Assembly (NCBI GenBank): GCA_039680605.1
Contig: JBDKTA010000071.1
Coordinates: 1-64,000 of the forward strand
Length of the DNA stretch: 64,000 nucleotides
DNA from: Planctomycetaceae bacterium
GTDB taxonomy: Bacteria; Planctomycetota; Phycisphaerae; SM23-33
Direction of reading: 5' to 3'
Shown: piece after piece, positions 41,335-49,474 of the stretch
Position numbering within the stretch: the first letter of the stretch is position 1
Layout: each line of letters opens with the position of its first letter
The notes under the pieces: model-generated
Seen by the model: the letters and a program-made list of their open reading frames with translations, nothing else
Database searches by the model: none
Told to the model about the DNA's origin: nothing
Translations under genes and position numbers: made by a program

Positions 41335-41993
41335 AAACCAAGCCAGCGGAAATCGAGATTGACCTCAGCGACGGCGCGCGGCCTCCCGCGAAACCTCCCG
41401 CTAGTCTGCCGGCACGTTCCGGCAGGCGAGGGAAGTCCGGGAAGCCGGGTGAATCGGCGAAGCCTAACGCATCACCCCGCGCGCCGTCGCTATTCCGCTC
41501 CCTCTCGATCTGTCCGTTCACGATCATCGTGGACACGCGCGAGCAGCTCCCCTACACCTTCGACGACATGCAGGAGGCCGGCCGGGAAATCATCGTGCCG
41601 GTGATCCGCCTGGGCCTGGAGTCAGGCGATTACTCGCTTGAAGGATTTCAGGACAAGATCGCCATCGAGCGGAAATCCCTGCAAGACCTCTACGGCACCC
41701 TGGGCGCCGGCCGGGAGCGGTTCGAGCGTGAATTCGAGCGGCTGGCGAAGATGGACTTCGCGGCCGTGGTGATCGAGGCATCCGCCACGGATATCCTGCA
41801 CCCCGACGAGGCCGACCCCTGCTGGCACTCGCGGCTCGATCCGCGAAGCGTGGAAGGGACGATCGCGGCCTGGTCGGTTCGATATCCCGTGGTCCACTGG
41901 TGGCCGATGGGAACGCGGAGGCAGGCGGAGGAGCGGGTATTCGGGGTGCTGAAGGCGTGGTGGAAAGAGCAAACCCAGAAAAGAAAGGCGTGA
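41331..41993 (+). CDS. ERCC4-domain nuclease
   Basis: GTG 41331 overlaps the methyltransferase stop. After a Pro/Lys-rich 50-residue start, the ERCC4 nuclease core appears: IIVDTREQLPYTF (about 64-76), GDYSLEGF (about 98), IAIERKSLQDLYGTLG (about 110-125), the GDY-ERK catalytic set of XPF/Mus81-type phage nucleases. It would cut branched or ssDNA-flap DNA in recombination or replication. Confidence 0.88.
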   Translation: MKTKPAEIEIDLSDGARPPAKPPASLPARSGRRGKSGKPGESAKPNASPRAPSLFRSLSICPFTIIVDTREQLPYTFDDMQEAGREIIVPVIRLGLESGDYSLEGFQDKIAIERKSLQDLYGTLGAGRERFEREFERLAKMDFAAVVIEASATDILHPDEADPCWHSRLDPRSVEGTIAAWSVRYPVVHWWPMGTRRQAEERVFGVLKAWWKEQTQKRKA

Positions 41994-41995
41994 AC

Positions 41996-42196
41996 ATGAA
42001 AATCAAAGATTTATGGACTGTCGTTTTATGCAAATCAAATGAGCCAGTGGTTCCAATTGATGACAACCCTGAATCAGACGACCAGGGGATGATCGTTTAC
42101 CGCTCTCAGCGAGCGGCTGAACTCGCGGCAGAATATCAGGCGGAAATGTACGGCATCGATTGCCGTGCGTGCAGGATGGATAAAGCGGAGATGTAG
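41996..42196 (+). CDS. Hypothetical small protein (66 aa)
   Basis: ATG 41996 follows AAAGGCGTG. The protein has GMIVYRSQRAAELAAEYQAE and a C-terminal CRACRMDKAEM. A small alpha/beta fold is likely. It bridges the nuclease and the primase-helicase. No family is recognised. Confidence 0.55.
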   Translation: MKIKDLWTVVLCKSNEPVVPIDDNPESDDQGMIVYRSQRAAELAAEYQAEMYGIDCRACRMDKAEM

Positions 42197-42235
42197 GAGT
42201 GTGGAACTGACCAGTAGCCAGACAGGATGCACGCC

Positions 42236-44773
42236 ATGAGCAAGACGCCAGCCAAGAAATCCCCCAGCCACAAGCCCCCCGACATCCTCGCCATCAAGAC
42301 AGCCGCCTCCGGCCGCTGGCGCGAGATCCTCCCGGCACTGGCGGGCATCGCCCCCGATTTCCTGGACGGCAAACACCACCCCTGCCCCAAGTGCGGCGGG
42401 ACCGATCGCTTCCGCTTCCTCGGGGATCGGGACGGCGGCTGCTACTGTAATCAATGCTTCGCGGAGAAGAACCACGACGGGATCGCGTCCATCCGCTGGC
42501 TGACCGGCAGCGAGCTTCCCACGGTGCTGGCGCAGTTGACGAGCTACCTGCACCTGGATCCTGCTCCATCCCATGGCACCACCGCATCATCCCCCAGCAC
42601 TCCCAAAAAAGCCCCCAGCAAGCCGCACAAGGCCCGCGTCTGGGCCACCGCGGAAGGCATCGTCCACACGATCCACAATGCCCTGGTTGCCAAGGAAGGC
42701 CCAGGCGTGCGGTTCGTGCGGTCCTGGAAGTACCCCACCTTCTCGGTCTTGCGATTCGACCTCCCCACCCCTGCCGGCGAAAAGCAACGCAAGGAATTCC
42801 GACCCGTCCACCAGGCCCCGCTCGGCACTTCCGGCACGCTGGGGTGGGCGCTCGGCTATCCGCCTGGACCGCGGCCGCTGTATCGCCTGCCAGAGATCCA
42901 GGCGGCCGCCGATACTGATTCATCCCTCCTCACGATCCACGGCGGGGAGAAGGCCGCCGACGCCGCCGCGGCCTCCATCCTCCTCCCCAGCACCACGAAC
43001 GCCGGCGGCGAGGAGGCCATCCGCCTGACCGATTGGGGCCCGGCGGCTCGCTTCCAGACCGTGGCCATCGTCACAGACAACGATTCGGCCGGCGAGCGAT
43101 TCGGCCAGGCCGTGGGCGCCATCCTTCGCACCCAGCGGCCCGAGGACCAGGTCATCAAGATCATCCGCTTGCCGGGGCTCCCGCCGAAGGGCGACGTGGT
43201 GGAGTGGATCGCGGCCGGGGGCACCCTCGAGGAGTTTCTGAAAATCGTCGAGAAGACGCCGGCCGCCGACATCAAGCCGATCGACGCCACCGGCATCAAG
43301 CCCAACGAGGCCCCAGACGACCCGCACCGACTGGCCCGGGTGAACCTCGAGCGCTACGCGACCCGGCACGACGGTCGGACGATCGTCTTTTGGCGGGACG
43401 AGTGGTATGCGTGGAAAAGGAATCGTTACCGCAAGATCCCCGAGAAAGAACTGCGCGCGAAGATCGCCACGTCGATCAAGGCGGAATTCGACCGACTCAA
43501 CATCGTGGATGTCAAGAGCTACGAAGAGCGAAAGGCCCTGGGCCTGCTGGACCCAACGAAAGACAAGGGGCCGCCGGAGGTCCAAAAGGTATCCACGCAT
43601 ATTGTCGGGAGCGTGCTCCAGGCCACGTCGGGGATGACGGTCCTGTCCGGCGAAATCGAGCACAATACCTGGCTGCCGACGAAGCAGCGGCTGCCGCTGA
43701 TCTCGCTCGCGAACGGCCTGCTCAACGTGGAGGCCCTGTTGGCCGGCGCCGAGCCGGAGGATTTCCTGCGGCCGAACTCTCCGTCTTGGTTCTCAACCGT
43801 CAGTCTCCCGTACCCATTCGACATTGCAGCGGAGTGCCCGAAGTGGCTGGCATTCCTGGAGTACAACTTGGAGCTGGACCCCGAGCGAATCAAGCTGCTC
43901 CAGGAGTGGGCCGGCTACCTGCTTCTCCCGTACACCGGGGAGCAAAAATTCATGATCCTGGAGGGCGAGGGGGCCAATGGGAAGAGCGTTTTCTGCGCCG
44001 GAATCGAGTCCATGCTCGGCAAGGATAACGTCTCCCACGTCCCCCTGGAGATATTCGGCGAGCGGTTCCAGCTCACCCAAACCATCGGCAAGCTCTGCAA
44101 CATCGCATCGGATGCCGGGGAGATCGAGCGGGCCGCCGAGGGCCACCTGAAATCGTTCACTGCCGGCAACCCCATGACCTTCGATCGCAAGGGGATGGCC
44201 CCATTAGACCTCGCTCCAACCGCCCGCCTGATGGTCGCATGCAACAACCGGCCTCGCTTCAACGACCACAGCGATGGGGTATTCCGTCGCATGCTTATCG
44301 TGCCTTGGCGCGTGCAGATCGAGCCAAAGCGACGCATCAAAGGGATGGATCAAACCGACTGGTGGGAGCGGTCAGGCGAGCTAAGCGGTATCTTCAACTG
44401 GGCGGTTGCCGGCCTGCATCGCCTCAGAGCACAGAACGGATTTACTTACTCGCAAGTGATGAACGATACGCTGGAGGAGTATCGCGAGGAGATGAATCCG
44501 GCCCGGGTGTTCCTGTGCGAGAACCTGGAGCGATCCGATGGTTCTGTTGTCCGCACCGACCATATCTACCGCCTGTATCGCCGCTGGTGCGAAGCCAACG
44601 GCCACAAGCCGATGGCCTCCGGCAACCTCGGGAAAGAGGTCATGAGGGTGTTTCGCGGAACGAAGAAAGTCAGAAGGGGGGGTAAGTCGGATCGGTTCAA
44701 CGCTTACGAAGGAATCGCTTACAGCCAGGACGAAATCGCGGGAGAGACAACGGCCGACAAAGAACTATTTTGA
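42236..44773 (+). CDS. Primase-helicase, P4 alpha-like (Zn-finger, Toprim, SF3 helicase)
   Basis: The protein of about 845 residues has a zinc finger (HPCPKCGGTDRFRF about 47-60, CYCNQC about 68-73), a Toprim-like primase part (LTIHGGEK about 232, VTDNDSAGERF about 278), and a C-terminal SF3 helicase with Walker A LEGEGANGKSVF (about 575), an acidic ASDAGEIE (about 623) and sensor VACNNRPRF (about 665). This is the P4 alpha plan: primer synthesis, helicase and origin binding in one chain. ATG 42236 has AGGA at 42224-42227; ATG 42227 is also possible. The iteron array follows directly. Confidence 0.9.
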   Translation: MSKTPAKKSPSHKPPDILAIKTAASGRWREILPALAGIAPDFLDGKHHPCPKCGGTDRFRFLGDRDGGCYCNQCFAEKNHDGIASIRWLTGSELPTVLAQLTSYLHLDPAPSHGTTASSPSTPKKAPSKPHKARVWATAEGIVHTIHNALVAKEGPGVRFVRSWKYPTFSVLRFDLPTPAGEKQRKEFRPVHQAPLGTSGTLGWALGYPPGPRPLYRLPEIQAAADTDSSLLTIHGGEKAADAAAASILLPSTTNAGGEEAIRLTDWGPAARFQTVAIVTDNDSAGERFGQAVGAILRTQRPEDQVIKIIRLPGLPPKGDVVEWIAAGGTLEEFLKIVEKTPAADIKPIDATGIKPNEAPDDPHRLARVNLERYATRHDGRTIVFWRDEWYAWKRNRYRKIPEKELRAKIATSIKAEFDRLNIVDVKSYEERKALGLLDPTKDKGPPEVQKVSTHIVGSVLQATSGMTVLSGEIEHNTWLPTKQRLPLISLANGLLNVEALLAGAEPEDFLRPNSPSWFSTVSLPYPFDIAAECPKWLAFLEYNLELDPERIKLLQEWAGYLLLPYTGEQKFMILEGEGANGKSVFCAGIESMLGKDNVSHVPLEIFGERFQLTQTIGKLCNIASDAGEIERAAEGHLKSFTAGNPMTFDRKGMAPLDLAPTARLMVACNNRPRFNDHSDGVFRRMLIVPWRVQIEPKRRIKGMDQTDWWERSGELSGIFNWAVAGLHRLRAQNGFTYSQVMNDTLEEYREEMNPARVFLCENLERSDGSVVRTDHIYRLYRRWCEANGHKPMASGNLGKEVMRVFRGTKKVRRGGKSDRFNAYEGIAYSQDEIAGETTADKELF

Positions 44774-45060
44774 AAAAGTGAAGCATCTACCGTGACACCT
44801 ATGACACCAATTTTTGCATTTTCAAAAACCGTGCGTGTCACCGTGACACCTATGACACGAAATGTTAAGATAGGTAAAGGTGTCATAGGTGTCATAGGTG
44901 TCATAGTAAACCATACCCCCACGTAAGCAAAAAAGAATTAGACATATATATATGATAGTAATAAATAGCGCTATGTGAGGGAGTAGCAGGAGGGTGACAC
45001 CTATGACACCTATGACACTTACCCATTTTAACATTGCCAGGGGGGTATGAACCTAGAGGG
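44774..45060 (+). other. Probable replication origin (iterons plus AT-rich patch)
   Basis: A 287-base non-coding gap follows the primase-helicase. It holds a 9-base repeat, TATGACACC, in both orientations (see repeat entry), a perfect GTGTCAC-c-GTGACAC palindrome at 44835-44849, and between the repeats an AT-rich segment (44931-44968, including ATATATATATG) unusual in this GC-rich window. This is the plan of an iteron origin with a DNA-unwinding element, next to a P4-alpha-like initiator that in known systems binds short direct repeats. Confidence 0.7.
44792..45019 (+). repeat. Iteron array, unit TATGACACC
   Basis: Forward copies at 44800-44808, 44851-44859 (last base G), 45002-45010 and 45011-45019 (last base T). 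Three tandem inverted copies (GGTGTCATA) lie at 44879-44905. Several forward copies are preceded by GTGACACC, giving a 16-base GTGACACCTATGACAC at 44792-44807, 44843-44858 and 44994-45009. Spacing and orientation are those of initiator-binding iterons. Confidence 0.85.
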
Positions 45061-45069
45061 GGTATCATC

Positions 45070-45444
45070 ATGGCCGGGATCCGCGAATTGCTCGAACGTC
45101 AGAAACGCCAGGCGGCTAGCCTGCCGGCGGCTGCTTCGGCTGGACCTGCGGCGCCTGCAACGGCCGGCCTTGCTCCGCCTGCCGGTGGTGGCGGAGGAGG
45201 AACGGCGGCCGCGGCTGCTCCGGCTGCTGCTGGTGCGGCTCCTGCTGCTGGTGACGGTTCTGATGCATCACGCATGCCACTCGATATTCCATCCCACATC
45301 CGCATCGTCTTCGATGCAAACGGCTCGATCATCTACCGCCGGCCAGGCGTCACGCGACGCGAGGCGATAGATGCACGCGATAATCTGGAGTGGTTTGCGA
45401 GGCGTGAGAAGGCGATAAGGCGAGATGAGGAGCGGAGGCGATAA
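45070..45444 (+). CDS. Ala/Pro-rich hypothetical protein (124 aa)
   Basis: ATG 45070 follows AGAGGGGG. The first third is helical and charged, then a Gly/Ala/Pro-rich stretch (about 28-60), then a small domain with IPSHIRIVFDANGSIIYRRPG and a basic helical tail. Its stop lies in a short repeat that continues downstream. No family is recognised; a DNA-associated role next to the origin is only a guess. Confidence 0.55.
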   Translation: MAGIRELLERQKRQAASLPAAASAGPAAPATAGLAPPAGGGGGGTAAAAAPAAAGAAPAAGDGSDASRMPLDIPSHIRIVFDANGSIIYRRPGVTRREAIDARDNLEWFARREKAIRRDEERRR

Positions 45445-45508
45445 GGCGAGTATGGAAGGAAGGTGATAAGGCGAGCAGGGAAGGAAGGCGATAAGCGGAG
45501 GCGATAAG
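45411..45508 (+). repeat. Short direct repeats, unit GGCGATAAG
   Basis: Copies at 45411-45419, 45437-45445, 45462-45470 (GGTGATAAG), 45487-45495 and 45500-45508, spaced 26, 25, 25 and 13 bases, with related GATAAG/GATAA remnants nearby. The repeats begin inside the end of the 45070 gene and fill the gap before 45541. A second iteron-like set or a regulatory binding cluster is possible. Confidence 0.7.
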
Positions 45509-45540
45509 GTAAGACGATAAATCCACAGATTGGAGTAAAT

Positions 45541-46500
45541 ATGGGAGCCAACAGCAAGATCGAGTGGACGGACGCAACATGGAATCCCGTCACCGGCTGC
45601 ACGCCAATCAGCGCGGCGTGCGACAACTGCTATGCCGCGCGGATGGCAAAGCGGCTGGCCGGGTGCTGCGGCTACCCGGCCGACGATCCATTTCGCGTGA
45701 CGCTTCATCCCGAGCTACTCGACGAGCCGCGGCGCTGGCGGAGGCCGCGCCGCGTGTTCGTCGTGAGCATGGGTGACCTCTTCCACAAAGACGTCCCGTT
45801 TGGTTGGGCCACGCACGTTTTCGACGTGATCCGAGATTGTCCGAAGCACACGTTCCAAATTCTAACGAAGCGGCCAGGGCGTATGGAGGAGTTTTTTAAC
45901 GGGCGAGGCGGGTGGCGATATGGTCCACCTCCAGATAACGTCTGGCTGGGTGTCACGGTCGAGAACCAGGCGACCGCCGACGAGCGAATACCGATGCTGT
46001 TGCGGTGCCCGGCGAAGGTGCGGTTCTTGTCGTGCGAGCCATTGCTGGGGCCGGTGAATCTTCGTCTCGCAACCCCATGCGACCGTCGATGCAATGAGTA
46101 CGATTACGCGGAGTGCCCTGGAACGAACGGGCCATGCATCATGCAATGCCGTGTTGAATGGGTCATCGCCGGCGGCGAGAGCGGCCCCAACGCCAGGCCA
46201 TCGCACCCCGACTGGTTCCGTTCGCTGCGCGATCAGTGCGCGGCGGCTGGCGTGCCTTACTTTTTCAAACAATGGGGATCGTGGGCACCGGGTAATTACG
46301 GGTCCAAGTTGAATCCAGCGCAAGGCATCTACCGGGATGGGCGAAGGCTTATTTCCGACGAAGATTTTCAGCGGAAAGGCGAAGCATGGCCTCGATCACT
46401 CATATCCCATGATGGCAATTTCAGTTTCGTTACACGTGTTGGCAAGCACGCCGCCGGCTGCCTGCTCGACGGCCGCGAGCACAAGGAGTTCCCCACGTGA
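45541..46500 (+). CDS. DUF5131 (phage Gp37/Gp68-type) radical-SAM-like protein
   Basis: The 319-residue protein has the family opening SKIEWTDATWNPVTGC, then a cysteine set CTPISAACDNCYAARM (about 20-35), a VFVVSMGDLFH strand, HTFQILTKRPGRM, and a NVWLGVTVENQ block. These features define the phage Gp37/Gp68 family, which resembles radical SAM enzymes in fold and cysteine motif. Function unknown; it often sits in early regions. Confidence 0.88.
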   Translation: MGANSKIEWTDATWNPVTGCTPISAACDNCYAARMAKRLAGCCGYPADDPFRVTLHPELLDEPRRWRRPRRVFVVSMGDLFHKDVPFGWATHVFDVIRDCPKHTFQILTKRPGRMEEFFNGRGGWRYGPPPDNVWLGVTVENQATADERIPMLLRCPAKVRFLSCEPLLGPVNLRLATPCDRRCNEYDYAECPGTNGPCIMQCRVEWVIAGGESGPNARPSHPDWFRSLRDQCAAAGVPYFFKQWGSWAPGNYGSKLNPAQGIYRDGRRLISDEDFQRKGEAWPRSLISHDGNFSFVTRVGKHAAGCLLDGREHKEFPT

Positions 46501-46709
46501 CCCCATCCATCACGCTGTACAAACTAGGCAACGCGCGCAAGCTCGTCTTCGTCAAAGGCACCGAGAGGTATATCTTCCTCTTCACGCCGTCCGAAGAGGA
46601 CAAACTCATGCGGACCATGGGACGGTTCGCCGCCAACCCGGAACTGAGCTTCACCTGGTACGATGCCGCGGTGTGCTCCCATCACGTGAAGGCGAGGGTG
46701 AAAAGATGA
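46497..46709 (+). CDS. Hypothetical small protein (70 aa)
   Basis: GTG 46497 overlaps the previous stop by four bases and the next ATG overlaps its own stop, so the three genes are coupled. The product is beta-rich with RKLVFVKGTERYIFLFTP and a basic end. No family is recognised. Confidence 0.6.
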   Translation: MTPSITLYKLGNARKLVFVKGTERYIFLFTPSEEDKLMRTMGRFAANPELSFTWYDAAVCSHHVKARVKR

Positions 46710-46900
46710 ATTTCTGCGAAACCTGCCATTGGTGGTCGGGCGTCCTGGCGCATCCAAGTAAACCTCACTTTTATGGTTGCGTGAAACTCACAGGAGACCG
46801 TGGAGAGGAGCGGGAGCGGCTGAGCATTGTATTGGTCGGAGTGATCTACACTCGCAACGATTTCGGTTGCGTGTGCTGGGAAAAAAGGGAGCGACCATGA
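46706..46900 (+). CDS. Small Cys/Trp-rich protein (64 aa)
   Basis: ATG 46706 sits in the previous stop. The product has a CETCHWWSGVL opening, a central GCVKLTGDR strand and a CVCWEKRERP end, so four or five cysteines could hold a metal. Typical of tiny phage zinc proteins. The next gene overlaps its stop. Confidence 0.6.
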   Translation: MNFCETCHWWSGVLAHPSKPHFYGCVKLTGDRGEERERLSIVLVGVIYTRNDFGCVCWEKRERP

Positions 46901-47157
46901 ACCGCACCACCATGACCGAGCGGATCCGCATCCTCGACCTGGCCGCCCGTGGCCTCTGCGCCACCGAGATCGCGCGAATCGTCAACCGAAACCGCAACCT
47001 GGTCTCTGCCATCCTCGCCCGGCCGGCCGTGGAAGTGCCTGCGTACCGCTGTCCTGGCTGCGGGAATCGCGTCACGCTGCGGCCGTGCCTGATCTGTTTG
47101 TGTGCGGAGCGGAATAGGCGGGAGAGGCTGGTGATGCGCGAGGGGGACTTTAGGTGA
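46897..47157 (+). CDS. HTH plus zinc-ribbon protein (86 aa)
   Basis: The protein combines an N-terminal helix-turn-helix (ILDLAARGLCATEIARIVN, then RNRNLVSAILAR) with a zinc ribbon (CPGCGNRV, CLICLC). This pairing is typical of small DNA-binding regulators. ATG 46897 overlaps the previous stop; ATG 46912 is possible. It may control the nearby promoter at 47423. Confidence 0.7.
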   Translation: MNRTTMTERIRILDLAARGLCATEIARIVNRNRNLVSAILARPAVEVPAYRCPGCGNRVTLRPCLICLCAERNRRERLVMREGDFR

Positions 47158-47384
47158 GAAAAAAATTGATTAACACTAACGAAACTCCAAAACCACGGAA
47201 CATCAAGGCGCATTTGCTCGTTAACAAGCCATGCTCGCTCTGTGGATCGTCAGACCGTGTGCGCATGGTATTTCCACGGCGCGGGTGGGGCGCAGCCAGG
47301 CAATCTTATTGGTCTCGGCAGCCATGGTGCTACCAGTGCTGTCGTCGGGCAAACGGCCAGTACAAACTTGCCTACTGGCGATAA
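47154..47384 (+). CDS. Small zinc-binding protein (76 aa)
   Basis: GTG 47154 overlaps the previous stop. A CSLCGSSDRVRMVFP knuckle and a CYQCCRRANG pair give a likely four-cysteine zinc site, with basic residues around it. A nucleic-acid-binding role is possible. Last gene before a promoter candidate. Confidence 0.6.
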   Translation: MRKKLINTNETPKPRNIKAHLLVNKPCSLCGSSDRVRMVFPRRGWGAARQSYWSRQPWCYQCCRRANGQYKLAYWR

Positions 47385-47422
47385 CCCCGAGCTGTAGGCT
47401 AAAAATCTGAAAATGAGTGCGC

Positions 47423-47451
47423 TTAACATTTTCCAGAACCTGTGGTATGCA
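47423..47451 (+). promoter_or_regulatory. Promoter candidate with TGTGG extended -10
   Basis: TTAACA (47423-47428), a 17-base spacer and TATGCA (47446-47451) preceded by TGTGG. The -10 is weak but its TGTGGTA context repeats two other candidate promoters (25711 and 30828). It would drive the genes from 47532. Confidence 0.4.
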
Positions 47452-47531
47452 TGATGGCGACGAGGCACAAAATGCCATTTCAAGACCAAAGGCGCAGGCC
47501 AAACCGACCGCGCCGACCAAGGAGAGCCAAG

Positions 47532-47933
47532 ATGTTTTTGAAACTGCTCGCGCTACTGAAGGCAGCCATTCCGCTGCCGGTGTTCACCGATGCGGCGAGT
47601 TTCCTCGCCTGGTGGAACGGCCTCGGCCCTTCCATTTCCGAGTTTGTGGCGTCGCTCGCCAAGCAGATCGTCACGACTGGCGAGGCGTTCATTTCGCTGC
47701 CCAACGGCGTCACGCTGAGCATGACCAGGGGCGACGATGGCGTGTACCGCTTCGACCGGTCCTCGGTGCCGATGGTTTGCGGGGCGCTGGCTGAGCACGA
47801 TCCTGAGGTGTTTGGGAAGCTTGGCGACGGCAAGTTGATGGAGGCGCTGCTGAAGTTTCTGGAGCTGGCGGAGAAGATCCTGCCGCTCGTCTTGCCGCTG
47901 TTTTTGACGCCGGACGTGGAACCGGCAAAGTAG
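47532..47933 (+). CDS. Hypothetical helical protein (133 aa)
   Basis: ATG 47532 has AAGGAGAG upstream; the frame is open to 47442 but earlier starts lack ribosome sites. The protein starts with a hydrophobic helix LKLLALLKAAIPLPVF, and ends with LLKFLELAEKILPLVLPLFL, which looks membrane-active. Such hydrophobic-ended small proteins may be holin-like or structural; no clear family. Confidence 0.5.
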   Translation: MFLKLLALLKAAIPLPVFTDAASFLAWWNGLGPSISEFVASLAKQIVTTGEAFISLPNGVTLSMTRGDDGVYRFDRSSVPMVCGALAEHDPEVFGKLGDGKLMEALLKFLELAEKILPLVLPLFLTPDVEPAK

Positions 47934-48000
47934 CGAACCCTGCAGGGATGCCCCAGCGCGTGGAGTTGCATCCGCGCGCTGGGGCCAGCGTGTGCCGAGA

Positions 48001-48073
48001 CGCCGAGTGGAGGAGTTGGCACCTCGCCTGGCTCATAACCAGGAGTTCGCGGGTTCGAGTCCCGCCTCGGCCA
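48001..48073 (+). tRNA. tRNA-Met (CAT)
   Basis: D-stem GAGG/CCTC (48010-48013, 48022-48025) with loop AGTTGGCA, anticodon stem CCTGG/CCAGG (48027-48031, 48039-48043) with loop CTCATAA and anticodon CAT (48034-48036), T-arm GCGGG-TTCGAGT-CCCGC (48049-48065), acceptor GCCGAG/CTCGGC with one end mismatch, discriminator A48073. No CCA is encoded. U33 and the classic D-loop are present. It may also be an elongator or Ile-type CAU tRNA. Confidence 0.85.
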
Positions 48074-48102
48074 CTGGAAGCAAGCAAAGCAGGGAGCATG
48101 AA

Positions 48103-48276
48103 ATGAAGACCACGATCCACGTTTTGTTTGATCTGAAGGAAGTGTATGACGCATTGATCGAGGCTGCCAAGGGACAGGCGGGCCAAGGGGCAGGATCAGC
48201 AAGCGTAGCGATTTCCTTTGGTTCGGATGGAAAACCGAATGGGGCCGTGGTGGAGTTCAGCCGCGGAAAGGTGTAA
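48103..48276 (+). CDS. Hypothetical protein (57 aa)
   Basis: ATG 48103 follows AGGGAGCATGAA, 30 bases after the tRNA. The product has KTTIHVLFDLKEVYDALIEA and a Gly/Ser loop before a C-terminal strand. Small alpha/beta protein; no family recognised. Confidence 0.55.
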   Translation: MKTTIHVLFDLKEVYDALIEAAKGQAGQGAGSASVAISFGSDGKPNGAVVEFSRGKV

Positions 48277-48279
48277 GTG

Positions 48280-48378
48280 ATGGAAACTCTCACGCTTTTC
48301 ATCACCGTGATGATGGCTGTGCTGCTGGGCGATCTGGTGTTTCTGCTGGCGGTGATATTTTGGGCCGATCATTTGTAG
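48280..48378 (+). CDS. Tiny membrane protein (32 aa)
   Basis: ATG 48280 has AAAGG upstream and ends at TAG 48376-48378. The product is one or two hydrophobic helices (LFITVMMAVLLGDLVFLLAV) with almost no charged residues. It lies 3 bases after the previous gene and 14 before the next. Its size and place suit a tiny phage membrane protein of unknown role. Confidence 0.5.
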   Translation: METLTLFITVMMAVLLGDLVFLLAVIFWADHL

Positions 48379-48392
48379 CGAAAGGCACGGCA

Positions 48393-49082
48393 ATGGAAAC
48401 GCGACCCTACGAACCACGCCACCGCGAAAGCACGCGCAGCGCCGCGAAACTTCGCTTCTGGCTTCTGCTGCTGATCCTCGCCATTTGGACCGCCATAATG
48501 GCCCTGGTGCCGCTGGTGAGCGGCGCGGAGCCAGGCTTGCAAGTCGGCTCGAAAGTCTGGCTGGTCCTCGCGGATGGCAAGCACGTCAAGGCCCGCGTAG
48601 TCGCCACGCCAAGCGGCTGGATGCTGGTGTTTGCCAACGGCGAGGACACCGGCGCCTTTCTTGTCTCGCCCGAGGGCGGGACTCCGGGCCCAACCCCGCC
48701 GCAACCTACCCCCACCCCGCCAACACCTACCCCGCCAACACCTACCCCAGAGACTCTGACCGGCCTCGCGAAACTTTCGCTCGACTGGTCGGCCGCCGTG
48801 AAGACGGAACGCCAGGCCGCCGCGAAGATCGCCGCCGCGTTTCAGGGCGCGGCTACTCGCATCGCTGCCGGGGATCTCGCCACGCCGGCGGATTGCGTGG
48901 CGGCAGTCTACGCGAGCACGCACCTCACCCTCACGCCGGCCGAGGGCCAGGCCTGGGGACCGTGGTGGGAGGCTTGTCGCGTGTGGTTTGCCGCGGAGGC
49001 CAAAGCGGGAAAGCTCAAGACGGCGAAGGATCATCAGCAGCCGTTTACGGACTTGTCGCGCGGACTCAAGGAGGTGAAGTAG
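48393..49082 (+). CDS. Membrane-anchored Pro/Thr-linker protein (229 aa)
   Basis: After a basic N-terminus a transmembrane helix (LRFWLLLLILAIWTAIMAL, about residues 20-38) is followed by a beta-rich segment, a PTPTPPTPTPPTPTPE linker (about 104-123) and a helical C-terminal domain. N-terminal anchor with external domain fits a lysis or cell-envelope protein. No catalytic motif. ATG 48393 has AAAGG upstream. GTG of the next gene overlaps its stop. Confidence 0.6.
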   Translation: METRPYEPRHRESTRSAAKLRFWLLLLILAIWTAIMALVPLVSGAEPGLQVGSKVWLVLADGKHVKARVVATPSGWMLVFANGEDTGAFLVSPEGGTPGPTPPQPTPTPPTPTPPTPTPETLTGLAKLSLDWSAAVKTERQAAAKIAAAFQGAATRIAAGDLATPADCVAAVYASTHLTLTPAEGQAWGPWWEACRVWFAAEAKAGKLKTAKDHQQPFTDLSRGLKEVK

Positions 49083-49471
49083 TGACCACGGAACGGCAGG
49101 AAAAGATTCGCGATGCGTGCAAGAGGGTGCTCGATAAAGCGGCAGAGCGAGCCGATGTGCAACTCGTTCAGCAGCGCAGAAGTGACGCCATTGCCGATGT
49201 AGAAATGATGCTTGAGGCGCTTGACGCACTGAAAGCCGCGGGGGTAGAGATAGCGAGGCTGAAGGCGGTACTTGGCAAACTTCGCGCCGATGCGGAGGAA
49301 AATTCAACAGTCACGTTGATCTCGTTTCGCGAGTTTGACTCACCGCGCATTTGCGGACCTGTGCGGTGGCGGTATCACGTCTACCACCACGATAATCGCT
49401 CGGCATCGTCGTCCGCGATATGCGATACACCGGAAGCGGCGATTATGGACGTGCAGGTGAAAGGAAGCTAA
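49082..49471 (+). CDS. Hypothetical helical protein (129 aa)
   Basis: GTG 49082 overlaps the upstream stop. The first 80 residues form amphipathic helices (ACKRVLDKAAERADVQLVQQ), then a beta part with ending YHVYHHDNRSASSS. Likely partner of the membrane protein before it. No family is recognised. Confidence 0.55.
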   Translation: MTTERQEKIRDACKRVLDKAAERADVQLVQQRRSDAIADVEMMLEALDALKAAGVEIARLKAVLGKLRADAEENSTVTLISFREFDSPRICGPVRWRYHVYHHDNRSASSSAICDTPEAAIMDVQVKGS

Positions 49472-49474
49472 ACC

